A stretch of 15,446 nt of DNA from an uncultured Collinsella sp. (GCA_900751665.1 CAADSV010000142.1:1-15446), one strand, 5' to 3'. Counted from the stretch's first letter, positions 6,683 to 13,208 are shown. Translations and numbers: made by a program. The notes: generated by a model not told the origin, from the letters alone.

Positions 6683-8455
6683 CTACGAAAGCTGTTCACT
6701 CACGAAGGCGAGAGACTTGTCGCCGTTCTGGGAGAGCTCGATGTACTGCTTTCCGCGGCAGGCGACGCACTTGTTGCCCACGCGCTCGCAGTCCTTTTGC
6801 AGGTCGGCCAGGTAGCTGGCAGCCTGCGGGGCCAGGACGACCAGGTCAAAGTCGGGGAGCATGTCCACGTGGTTGCCATATGCCTCGGCAGCGGTTTCAA
6901 GATTGATGCCGCGCTCCTTGGCAGCCTTGGCCAGCGCGTTGGCGAGCAGGCCCGAGGTACCGCCACCCTGGCAGAGCACGAGTACGCGCTTGCCGTTAAG
7001 GTCGCTGGCGGTCGTTGCCTCGGCAGCGGATGCTGCAGAAGCGGCGGGGGCATCGGCCTTCACGGCCTCGGCAGCAGCGCCGGCGGCAACGCTCTTGGCA
7101 TCGGCCTTGCCCTGGAAGGCATCGTTGAGCTTGGCGGCCTTCTCGGCGTTCTTGGCGGCGAGCTCCTCCTGGGAGATCTCGGCCTCCTCGGCGCACTTCT
7201 GGGCGTCATAGGCACGGAAGAACGGATAGTACAGGGCAAAGTCGACGACCAGGATGATGGCGAGCATCACAAAGGCGAGCGGCTGGAAGCCCAGGCCCAT
7301 GATGGTGCCGATGGGGCCGGGGACGGTCCAAGGCAGGGTGTACATAAAGCCGTTCATGCCCAAGAAGTCGATAAAGATCTTGAGGATCCAGATGTTGGCG
7401 ATCGGAGCAAAGACAAACGGGACAAAGAAGACGGGGTTGAGCACGATGGGTGCGGCGAACAGCAGCGGCTCGTTGACGGCAAAGCAGACGGGGACGATGG
7501 CGGCCTTACCGACGGCGCGCATCTCCTGAGACTTGGCCAGGAAGCAGAACATAAAGACCAGGACGAGCGTGGCGCCGGTGCCGCCCATGCAGACGACGAA
7601 GTACTGGGCACCCTGGGTCAGGACAGCGGAAGCGTGCTGGCCAGCCTGGAATGCGGCCAGGTTGTCGGTCATGTTGGCAACAAGGGCGGCGGCGATGGCG
7701 GGCTCGACGATCGAGGGGCCGTGGACGCCGACGAACCAGAACAGGCTCATGGCGCCGTAGATCACAGCGAGGCCGATGTAGCCATCGGCAGCGGTGAACA
7801 GGGGCTGGAACACCTGGATGACACCCTGGGCAAAGCAGAAGCCAAAAGCAGCGCGGAAGACGATGTCAAAAACCCAAAAGACGGTGATGCAGACGGAGAA
7901 GGGGATGATGTCCTTAAAGGTCTGCGAGATGTTGGGCGGAACCTGCTCGGGCATCTTGACGGTGATGTTGCGCTTAATAAAGAACTTGTAGATGATGCCG
8001 GTCACAAACGCAGCGATGAAGGCGGTCAGCAGGCCCTTGGAACCAAGGTAGGTGGTGTTGAAGCCGCTGGCGGCGTCCGTGGCGACCGTGTCGCTCGAAA
8101 GGAGCAAGAAGCCGATGATGGCCGCGCACATGCATGAGATAAAGTTAATCTGGTTATTCTTGGGCAGGTCGCGGTTCTGAGCGTCGGCGAAGTGCTTGGC
8201 GGTGGTGGCGGCGCAGGCGATGGCCAGGATGCCCATGGAGTAGTTGTAGCACTTCCACAGAGCGTTGTTGATGTCATCGGGCCAGTAGAAACCCCAGATG
8301 TTGGGGACCGAGGCTACCAGGCAGAAGATGGACGAGAAGATGATGATGGGGATGACGGAGATAAAACCGTCGCGGATCGCCTTGAGGTACTTGTTGCGGG
8401 CGATCGCGTTGAAAAAGGGCTGGCCCTTTTCGATAGTGGCGATGAGTTGCTCCAT
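6683..8455 (-). CDS. lacE: PTS lactose-family EIICB permease, module 2
   Basis: This is the second fused IIC-IIB sugar permease, 590 residues, paralogous to LacE1. The IIC domain occupies about 1-415 with H245 in GVHGPSIV and E329 in AVNEPLLF, the substrate-site residues of this superfamily. A long Ala/Lys/Glu-rich linker (about 421-486) joins it to the IIB domain (about 488-590), whose phospho-cysteine is C495 in VLVLCQGGGTSGLL. The start has AGGAG 6 nt upstream. It is the first gene of lacE2-lacG2, reading away from lacI2. Like LacE1 it has no IIA domain or adjacent IIA gene in its operon, so it should take phosphate from the LacF-type EIIA at 10032-10370. Substrate is inferred as lactose or a related beta-galactoside. 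Confidence 0.91.
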   Translation of the reverse strand: MEQLIATIEKGQPFFNAIARNKYLKAIRDGFISVIPIIIFSSIFCLVASVPNIWGFYWPDDINNALWKCYNYSMGILAIACAATTAKHFADAQNRDLPKNNQINFISCMCAAIIGFLLLSSDTVATDAASGFNTTYLGSKGLLTAFIAAFVTGIIYKFFIKRNITVKMPEQVPPNISQTFKDIIPFSVCITVFWVFDIVFRAAFGFCFAQGVIQVFQPLFTAADGYIGLAVIYGAMSLFWFVGVHGPSIVEPAIAAALVANMTDNLAAFQAGQHASAVLTQGAQYFVVCMGGTGATLVLVFMFCFLAKSQEMRAVGKAAIVPVCFAVNEPLLFAAPIVLNPVFFVPFVFAPIANIWILKIFIDFLGMNGFMYTLPWTVPGPIGTIMGLGFQPLAFVMLAIILVVDFALYYPFFRAYDAQKCAEEAEISQEELAAKNAEKAAKLNDAFQGKADAKSVAAGAAAEAVKADAPAASAASAAEATTASDLNGKRVLVLCQGGGTSGLLANALAKAAKERGINLETAAEAYGNHVDMLPDFDLVVLAPQAASYLADLQKDCERVGNKCVACRGKQYIELSQNGDKSLAFVSEQLS

Positions 8456-8516
8456 GCAATGCTCCTAAGAGTCGGTGGGTTAGCAACGATGGTAGCTTTT
8501 GACGTTCGGTTGCCAA

Positions 8517-8534
8517 AATGTTGACGTTGCCATT
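8517..8534. promoter_or_regulatory. Candidate LacI2 operator O2a
   Basis: AATGTTGACGTTGCCATT fits AATG-N3-ACGT-N3-CATT at every fixed base. It lies about 60 nt upstream of the lacE2 start codon, well placed to block that operon. Confidence 0.72.
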
Positions 8535-8636
8535 TTGTGACACAAAAAAAGACGCGAACCGGTGGTTCCTGTGCCTGCGAACCGTCGATTCCTTGCGCGT
8601 AAACGTTTGAGCCGCCCGGTGGCTCTGTGTTTGCAC

Positions 8637-8654
8637 AATGGCAACGTTAACATT
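8637..8654. promoter_or_regulatory. Candidate LacI2 operator O2b
   Basis: AATGGCAACGTTAACATT fits the dyad fully. Its reverse complement matches O2a closely, with GCA next to AATG where O2a has the equivalent triplet on the other strand. The centre-to-centre distance to O2a is 120 bp, which would allow looping. Confidence 0.72.
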
Positions 8655-8781
8655 TGGGCGACAAAAGCCGTTCGGGGAAGCAAAAATGTCGGTGAACGGT
8701 AGGTTTTGGGTGGTGAGCGTATGGTGGGGGAGGCGTTGGATATACTTGAAGGCGTTTCATTTGAATGCGCAGGGTGCCACC

Positions 8782-8799
8782 AATGGCATCGTTGACATA
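8782..8799. promoter_or_regulatory. Candidate LacI2 operator O2c, degenerate
   Basis: AATGGCATCGTTGACATA resembles O2b with changes at the first A of the central ACGT and at the last base. It lies 14 nt before the lacI2 start codon, where binding could repress lacI2 itself. Confidence 0.5.
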
Positions 8800-8812
8800 G
8801 AAAGATCGACCT

Positions 8813-9817
8813 ATGGCCGCTGTTAAAAAATCGGTTTCCGTTAAGGATGTGGCGCGTCTCGCGGGCGTCTCAGAGCAGACGGTCTCGCGCACCGTACACG
8901 ATTCGCCCAGCGTGCGCCCCGAGACCAAGGAACGCGTGCGTGCCGCCATGCGCGAGCTGGGGTATCGCCCCAATTTTGCCGGTCGATCGCTGCGCCGCGG
9001 TAAGTTTAAGACCGTCGGCGTCGCCATGTTCAACATTACCGGCACCGGCAATCTCGACCGTATGGAGGGCTTTGCCGCCGCGGCCGACAAACATGGCTAT
9101 GCCATCACCCTTACTAAAGTAGACGGGCATCCGTATACCCTCGAGAGCGCATCGTCGCGCATGAGCGCACTGCCGGTGGACGGTATGGTCGTGATCATGA
9201 ATCGCATGCCGGCGGACTTTGGCACCTTCGAGCCGCTACCTGGCATGCAGACGGTGCTCGTTACCATGCTGGAGCACCCTCTCTGTTCAACGGTCGATAA
9301 CGACCAGTTCGATTGCTCGCGTCAAGTTGTCGAGTACTTGCTGGGGCGGGGGCACAAGACTGTGCACTTTATCTCATGCCCCGAGCGCTCGCTTTCGGGC
9401 ATGCGGCGCGAGGAAGGCTGGCGCGAGACATTGCGCGCGCATGGCATTGAGCCCCCGCAGCTCGTGCGCGGCGACTGGACGGCACAGAGCGGATATGCCG
9501 CAGGCCAGGCTCTGGCGGATGATCCGACCTGTACTGCCATCTATGCCTCCAACGACGCCATGGCCTACGGCTGCATTCGCGGGCTCGAGTCGCGCGGAAA
9601 GCGCGTGCCCCAGGACGTGAGCGTGGTGGGTGTTGATGACAGTCTGGGCGACATCGTGCCCGATTGTCGCCTGACCACGGTGCGCTTTGACAACAAGCGC
9701 GTCGGCATGTGGGCGGTCGACAAGATTGCCGGTGCCGAGGGCGTTGCGCCCGGTGTGGAGCACATGCTGTTTCCGGGCGCGCTCGTCGAGGGCGATACGG
9801 TGCGCGATGTACGCTAG
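8813..9817 (+). CDS. LacI-family transcriptional repressor, module 2
   Basis: This is a 334-residue LacI/GalR-type regulator. The helix-turn-helix is at 11-30 (KDVARLAGVSEQTVSRTVHD), the minor-groove hinge at about 52-63 (RPNFAGRSLRRG), and the effector-binding domain runs to the end with ASNDAMAYG (about 245-253) and VVGVDDS (about 271-277). The ATG at 8813 gives the usual short lead into the helix-turn-helix, although the ribosome site is weak. Compared with LacI1, the recognition helix starts SEQTVSR instead of SRQTVSR, a charge swap at a position that contacts the operator in this family. It is divergent from lacE2-lacG2, which it probably represses through O2a and O2b. The inducer is not known; a beta-galactoside, galactose or a phosphorylated sugar are all possible. 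Confidence 0.9.
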   Translation: MAAVKKSVSVKDVARLAGVSEQTVSRTVHDSPSVRPETKERVRAAMRELGYRPNFAGRSLRRGKFKTVGVAMFNITGTGNLDRMEGFAAAADKHGYAITLTKVDGHPYTLESASSRMSALPVDGMVVIMNRMPADFGTFEPLPGMQTVLVTMLEHPLCSTVDNDQFDCSRQVVEYLLGRGHKTVHFISCPERSLSGMRREEGWRETLRAHGIEPPQLVRGDWTAQSGYAAGQALADDPTCTAIYASNDAMAYGCIRGLESRGKRVPQDVSVVGVDDSLGDIVPDCRLTTVRFDNKRVGMWAVDKIAGAEGVAPGVEHMLFPGALVEGDTVRDVR

Positions 9818-9848
9818 GGCGCAGGTCTGTTTGGGTTGCCACTAATTG

Positions 9849-9867
9849 TGTTCGATATTGTTCAAAT
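9849..9867 (+). promoter_or_regulatory. TGTTC box upstream of lacF
   Basis: TGTTCGATATTGTTCAAAT matches the box before lacA (11874-11892) at 16 of 19 positions and the lacG1 leader over its first 13 bases. It lies 165 nt upstream of lacF. Two TGTTC elements 10 bp apart suggest a helical repeat for a dimeric or tandem-binding regulator. Confidence 0.5.
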
Positions 9868-9929
9868 TGGTTTAAAAACCGTTCACGGGCGAAAAGTGAC
9901 CGTTCATAGCTTGAAATTACGTTTTGCGC

Positions 9930-9941
9930 TGTTCTTTTTTG
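9930..9941 (+). promoter_or_regulatory. Second TGTTC-type element upstream of lacF
   Basis: TGTTCTTTTTTG here is found on the opposite strand in the dyad before lacA (11828-11847). It lies about 90 nt upstream of the lacF start codon. With 9849-9867 it makes the lacF and lacA control regions resemble each other in content, though not in order. Confidence 0.42.
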
Positions 9942-10031
9942 TTTGAATGTTAATGTTTCAGCCATACAGAACGCAGCGCGTATGCCCGGACGCGATGCTC
10001 TCCATTGGTTCATATGTGAAAGGAACGCAAT

Positions 10032-10370
10032 ATGGCAACCAAAGAAGAAATCTCGATGGTTGGATTCGAGATTGTCGCATACGCTGGTGACGCCCAGACC
10101 GATCTGCTTGCAGCGCTCGATGCTGCTCGCGAGGGTGATTTTGAGAAGGCCGAACAGCTGCACAAGGATGCCAGCGATGCACTTATCGGCGCCCACGACA
10201 CGCAGACCAAGCTGCTTTCGCAGGAGGCCGGCGGTGGCGAGATGGAGATGACCTTCATCATGGCTCACGCTCAGGACACTCTCATGACCACTATGATCCT
10301 GGAGAAGCAGGCCCGCTTTACCATCGATGCCTACAAGCGCATCGCCGAGCTCGAGGCCAAGCTCGCCTAA
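10032..10370 (+). CDS. lacF: PTS lactose-family EIIA
   Basis: This is a soluble cytoplasmic phosphocarrier that passes phosphate from HPr to the IIB domain of a lactose-family permease. The 112-residue protein is all-alpha in type and close to the usual length of LacF/ChbA proteins. The phospho-histidine is H79 in FIMAHAQDTLM and the metal-binding Asp of the trimer core is D82, equivalent to His78 and Asp81 in the lactococcal protein. A good ribosome site (AAAGGA, 7 nt before the ATG) supports the start. It sits alone between lacI2 and a terminator and is the only EIIA in the window, so it should serve both LacE1 and LacE2. A cellobiose-type EIIA (CelC/ChbA) is the alternative by sequence alone; context favours LacF. 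Confidence 0.92.
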   Translation: MATKEEISMVGFEIVAYAGDAQTDLLAALDAAREGDFEKAEQLHKDASDALIGAHDTQTKLLSQEAGGGEMEMTFIMAHAQDTLMTTMILEKQARFTIDAYKRIAELEAKLA

Positions 10371-10400
10371 CGAACTCTCACAACCAAGTCCCCTTCCAAA

Positions 10401-10432
10401 AGCTCTGCTGCAAACCCGCGGCAGGGCTTTTT
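10401..10432 (+). terminator. Terminator of lacF
   Basis: An 11-bp stem with two G-U pairs (AGCTCTGCTGC at 10401-10411 with 10418-10428) and a 6-nt loop is followed by a T-run (10428-10432). It lies about 30 nt past the lacF stop and makes lacF a single-gene unit. Confidence 0.8.
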
Positions 10433-10444
10433 CTGTTCTCCTCC

Positions 10445-10513
10445 AAGTTGCGGTGAAATAGGGACTGAATATGGGCCGGCAGGCGCAAAACAATCCCTAT
10501 TCCACCGCAACTT
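10445..10513. repeat. 69-bp palindromic repeat after lacF
   Basis: Two 20-nt arms (10445-10464 and 10494-10513) are inverted copies with one mismatch, enclosing a 29-nt loop. The arms begin AAGTTGCGGTG. No T-run follows, and lacF already has its own terminator, so this looks like an inserted palindromic element of REP or MITE type. Confidence 0.65.
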
Positions 10514-10522
10514 ATCCCGAGA

Positions 10523-10563
10523 TAGTCATTGGGGACGTTCTTAAACGACTAGTCATTGGGGAC
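10523..10563. repeat. Dispersed repeat, copy 1
   Basis: TAGTCATTGGGGAC occurs twice in direct orientation (10523-10536 and 10550-10563). The 22 nt at 10536-10557 recur exactly, in inverted orientation, at 15292-15313. The shared block contains the palindrome ACTAGT. It is a dispersed intergenic repeat with no coding sense. Confidence 0.75.
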
Positions 10564-10656
10564 AGTCTTGGTGGGCTCCGTTCGTCCTCCCGTTCGATTT
10601 TTGCTCGGTGGGTATACTTCCATCCGCAATACAGGCCGGACTGAGGAGGTATCCAA

Positions 10657-11688
10657 ATGCCGGATAACGGGTCAATACAAAAAAGAGGCGCGCACGAGAT
10701 GGCTCATGGGCGTCCTGTCCAGATAACCGAGCACACGACGGTAACCGAGCTGCAGCCCAGCCTGTCCGATGTCGTGTGCGCAAACAAAAAGTTGCAGATT
10801 GGCTTTATCGTTGCGCTCGTGGTGCTGGCGCTGCTGTCGGGCTTTGTGGCTCGTCCGCATTTCGCCGATACCAAAACTTGGGACTCCACCATCGAGGTCA
10901 TCGACCAAAAGAAGGGTAACGTACTGGCGCTCACGACCTCGTGCGTGGCGCTGTCTGCGGGCATTACCGCGCTGCCGGGTGATACGGGAACGCCGGTCGC
11001 CGAGCAGCTCGCACAGCTTTCGGGTAACTTGGGCATCGTGCTTGCCGTGCTCTACCTAGAGAAGTATTTGCTCACGATTTTGTGGTCGGTTGGCTTGGGC
11101 ATCTTAATCCCGTTTGCGTTGGTGCTCTTTGCGGTGTCGCTCGGCATTCACGGGCGCTGGAGCACGAGCACTGTCCTGCGCCGTGTGGCGACGCGCGTGC
11201 TGGTGGTTGCCGTGATCGGCATGGCGCTCGTGCCCGCGAGCGTATGGGTGTCGCAGAAGGTCGATGAAACGTATCGCGTAAGTATTGAGCAAGCTGAGCA
11301 AAAGGCTGCGGACGCTGCGGACGCGGCCGACACCACGGACAAGTCAGCCGAGACCAGCTCAAAATCGAACAAGAAAAAATCCGAGGCCACGGAGTCCAAA
11401 AACGTGCTCGAGCAGTTGACTGATGGGGCATCGAGCCTTGTTACGTCGGTGACCAGCGGCGCCAAGCAGATGACCGATGAGATCGTGCGGCAGGTGACCG
11501 ATCTGATTGAAGGCGTCATCGTGATGATCGTGACTTCGTGCGTTATCCCGCTACTGGTGCTCGTGGCGTTTCTGTGGCTGGGACACGTGCTGCTGGGGAT
11601 CGATATTTCCGGCCCGGCGAACTATTTGACGGGTCGTTTCTTGAGCGCTCCTTCCAAGCACGCCAAAAAGGGTGGGCAGTCCGAGTAG
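10657..11688 (+). CDS. Unrecognised multi-pass membrane protein
   Basis: I do not recognise this 343-residue protein. Hydrophobic segments at about 46-65, 125-163 (one long or two short), 179-198 and 286-314 suggest four or so membrane passes. An extracytoplasmic-looking loop (about 66-124) contains TALPGDTGTPVAEQLAQLSGNLG. A charged Ala/Lys/Ser/Glu-rich stretch (about 205-250) lies before an amphipathic segment (about 250-285), and the C-terminal tail is basic (SKHAKKGG). There is no signal peptide with a cleavage site and no catalytic motif that I can name. The start is well supported by GGAGG 7 nt upstream. It is flanked by repeats before and a strong terminator after, so it is probably a separate transcription unit placed between lacF and lacA. 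A role in sugar uptake is not shown by anything in the sequence. Confidence 0.8.
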   Translation: MPDNGSIQKRGAHEMAHGRPVQITEHTTVTELQPSLSDVVCANKKLQIGFIVALVVLALLSGFVARPHFADTKTWDSTIEVIDQKKGNVLALTTSCVALSAGITALPGDTGTPVAEQLAQLSGNLGIVLAVLYLEKYLLTILWSVGLGILIPFALVLFAVSLGIHGRWSTSTVLRRVATRVLVVAVIGMALVPASVWVSQKVDETYRVSIEQAEQKAADAADAADTTDKSAETSSKSNKKKSEATESKNVLEQLTDGASSLVTSVTSGAKQMTDEIVRQVTDLIEGVIVMIVTSCVIPLLVLVAFLWLGHVLLGIDISGPANYLTGRFLSAPSKHAKKGGQSE

Positions 11689-11722
11689 CTAAAACAGCTG
11701 TATATACCGGGGAATACCGTCG

Positions 11723-11758
11723 AAGGGCGGCCGAGATGCGTTCTCGGCCGCCCTTTTT
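11723..11758 (+). terminator. Strong terminator after the membrane-protein gene
   Basis: A perfect 14-bp stem (11723-11736 with 11742-11755, AAGGGCGGCCGAGA) with a 5-nt loop is followed by five T (11754-11758). It separates the membrane-protein gene from the lacABXC operon. Confidence 0.9.
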
Positions 11759-11827
11759 GTTTGTTGAATACGTGACAAGCCGGGCATTCCCTGAATCCAA
11801 ACGGTCAGCAATCATCCGTAAACGGTA

Positions 11828-11847
11828 TTTGTTCAAAAAAGAACAAA
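11828..11847. promoter_or_regulatory. Inverted TGTTC dyad upstream of lacA
   Basis: TTTGTTCAAAAAAGAACAAA is a perfect 7-bp inverted repeat around six A. Its complementary strand contains the TGTTCTTTTTTG found before lacF (9930-9941). A dimeric repressor or activator site is the simplest reading; a weak terminator is unlikely since no gene precedes it closely. Confidence 0.5.
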
Positions 11848-11873
11848 GATAAACAAATAGTTGTTGCAGTTAC

Positions 11874-11905
11874 TGTTCGAATGTGTTCAAATAAACATGA
11901 ACAGT
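11874..11905. promoter_or_regulatory. TGTTC box upstream of lacA
   Basis: TGTTCGAATGTGTTCAAAT (11874-11892) matches the lacF box at 16 of 19 positions. Inverted partners follow: TGTTC-N10-GAACA at 11884-11903 and the longer ACTGTTC/GAACAGT pair at 11872-11878 and 11899-11905. Confidence 0.5.
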
Positions 11906-11997
11906 GAAGAACCGCACATTCAGATGCCCGGACCTGAACGCGATTCAACACTTCCAAACAGAAACTACGCACCTGCGTATCTCTCAAGGAGGATGTC

Positions 11998-12426
11998 ATG
12001 AGGGTTGTAATCGCTTCCGATGCCGACGGTATGTCGATGAAGGAGTCCATCAAGGAGATGCTCATCGCCGACGGTCACGAGGTCGTCGACTATTCCGAGA
12101 CCCCTGCCGCGGACTTTGTCGATTCCGCGACCGCCGTTGCCAAGGACCTGCTGGAGCACAAGGATTCCCAGGGCTTCGCATTCGATAAGTACGGCGTCGG
12201 CTCCTATATGGCCGCCGTCAAGATTAAGGGCATGGTCGTCGCCAACATTTCCGACGAGCGTTCCGCTTATATGACCCGCGAGCACAACGGCTCGCGCATG
12301 GTCACCATGGGCCCGGGTGTTGTGGGCACCGAGGTCGCCAAGAAGATCGCCCGCGAGTTCCTGCGCGCCCAGTACGCCGGCGGCCGTCACCAGATCCGTG
12401 TCGACATGCTCAACAAGATGGCCTAA
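11998..12426 (+). CDS. lacA: Galactose-6-phosphate isomerase subunit LacA
   Basis: With LacB this forms the heteromeric isomerase that converts D-galactose 6-phosphate to D-tagatose 6-phosphate, the first step of the tagatose pathway. The 142-residue protein has the RpiB/LacAB fold length (lactococcal LacA is 141). It keeps family blocks VKIKGMVVANISDERSAYMTREHN (centred near residues 75-97) and the C-terminal GGRHQIRVDMLNKM (128-141). The usual RpiB-type cysteine motif CGTG is absent here, as expected for LacA, and is found in LacB. A strong ribosome site AAGGAGG lies 5 nt before the ATG. It is the first gene of lacA-lacB-lacX-lacC, 63 nt ahead of lacB. Confidence 0.94.
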   Translation: MRVVIASDADGMSMKESIKEMLIADGHEVVDYSETPAADFVDSATAVAKDLLEHKDSQGFAFDKYGVGSYMAAVKIKGMVVANISDERSAYMTREHNGSRMVTMGPGVVGTEVAKKIAREFLRAQYAGGRHQIRVDMLNKMA

Positions 12427-12489
12427 CGAGAGCCACCGAGAACTCGAACTTCTACCTCAACTTGTGAATTCAGACGAAAGGACGTTCTG

Positions 12490-13014
12490 ATGAAGAAGAC
12501 CATCGCAATCGGTTGCGACCATATCGTTACGGACGAGAAGATCTATCTGGCCGACCGCCTGGAGCAGGCTGGTTACAAGGTGCTCGACTGCGGCACCTAC
12601 AGCCACACCCGTACGCACTATCCTATCTACGGTAAGGCCGTGGGCGAGGCTGTTGCCAGCGGCAAGGCCGACTTTGGCGTGGCCCTGTGCGGCACCGGCA
12701 TCGGCATCACCAACGCCGTCAACAAGGTTCCCGGCGCCCGCTGCGCCCTGGTCCGCGACATGACCTCTGCCCTGTATGCCCGTCGCGAGCTCAACGCCAA
12801 CATCGTGGGCTTTGGCGGTAAGATCACCGGCGAGTTCCTGATGGCCGATATCATGCTTGCCTTCCTGGAGGAGCCCTACGAGAAGACCCCCGAGCACGAT
12901 GCCCTGATCGCCAAGATCGATGCCTGCAATAAGGCCGACGCCGAGGCTCAGGCTGACCCGCACTTCTTTGACGAGTTCCTCGAGAAGTGGGACCGCGGCG
13001 AATACCACGATTAG
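12490..13014 (+). CDS. lacB: Galactose-6-phosphate isomerase subunit LacB
   Basis: This is the second subunit of the tagatose-6-phosphate-forming isomerase. It has 174 residues, against 171 in lactococci, with the N-terminal IAIGCDHIVTDEK, the DCGTYSHTRTHYP block (about 33-45), the active-site motif LCGTGIGITNAVNKVPG with C67, the ALVRDMTSALYARRELNANIVGFGGKITGE region (about 86-115) and the C-terminal FFDEFLEKWDRGEYHD. These long blocks separate it from ribose-5-phosphate isomerase B, which is shorter. The ribosome site AAAGGA is 7 nt upstream. A modest hairpin with TTTT follows the stop. Confidence 0.95.
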   Translation: MKKTIAIGCDHIVTDEKIYLADRLEQAGYKVLDCGTYSHTRTHYPIYGKAVGEAVASGKADFGVALCGTGIGITNAVNKVPGARCALVRDMTSALYARRELNANIVGFGGKITGEFLMADIMLAFLEEPYEKTPEHDALIAKIDACNKADAEAQADPHFFDEFLEKWDRGEYHD

Positions 13015-13047
13015 CGGGTATCCGGCGTAATTAACTAGTCCGTTGAC

Positions 13048-13084
13048 GGCTCGCGTTTCTGTGAGGGGGCGCGGGCCGGTTTTC
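13048..13084 (+). terminator. Weak terminator or attenuator after lacB
   Basis: An 8-bp stem with one wobble pair (GGCTCGCG at 13048-13055 with CGCGGGCC at 13070-13077) is followed by GGTTTTCT. The long loop and short T-run suggest only partial termination, lowering expression of the downstream lacX and lacC relative to lacAB. Confidence 0.45.
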
Positions 13085-13202
13085 TATCAGCCCAATTGGC
13101 CCAGCGGGCTGGACGTGCATTGTTCTTTTGTTTGCGGCGCTGCCTCATTACCTTTCTGCTAAAGGCACGACGTTCACAATGGATCGTGCGAGATGATATG
13201 TG

Positions 13203-13208
13203 AAGGAG
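13203..13208 (+). promoter_or_regulatory. Ribosome-binding site fixing the lacX start
   Basis: AAGGAG lies 9 nt before the ATG at 13218. An upstream in-frame GTG at 13200 would overlap this site, so the ATG is preferred. Confidence 0.7.

Larger units (their letters stand above)
8456..8812. promoter_or_regulatory. Divergent control region of lacE2 and lacI2
   Basis: This 357-nt stretch has no convincing gene. It holds three candidate LacI operators (8517, 8637, 8782), a separate perfect 8-bp AAACGTTT dyad (8601-8608), and a TATACT that could be a -10 box for lacI2 (8741-8746) without a clear -35. I could not place the lacE2 promoter with confidence. Confidence 0.6.
11759..11997 (+). promoter_or_regulatory. 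Control region and leader of lacA
   Basis: With the terminator before it, this fills the 309-nt gap ahead of lacA. It holds two TGTTC-type elements (11828-11847 and 11874-11905), the leader sequence ATGCCCGGAC (11924-11933) that also occurs in the lacF leader (9982-9991), and a possible 34-codon leader reading frame (11897-12001). The promoter boxes are not clear; TTGCAG at 11864 and TCAAAT at 11887 with a 17-bp gap are a weak candidate pair. Confidence 0.5.

Noticed and set aside
6797..8137. A 446-codon open frame on the plus strand, antisense to lacE2
   Set aside because: The translation is Gly/Asp/Glu-rich and low in complexity with no domain, as expected for the reverse reading of a G+C-rich gene. 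The opposite strand has a full PTS protein with conserved motifs.
9369..10493. A 374-codon open frame on the minus strand across lacI2 and lacF
   Set aside because: It runs antisense to two well-supported genes, crosses an intergenic control region and gives Arg/Ala/Cys-rich protein with no family features.
11998..13014. Ribose-5-phosphate isomerase B pair
   Set aside because: LacA and LacB share the RpiB fold, but the paired subunits, their lengths and blocks such as GGRHQIRVDMLNKM and VRDMTSALYA identify galactose-6-phosphate isomerase.
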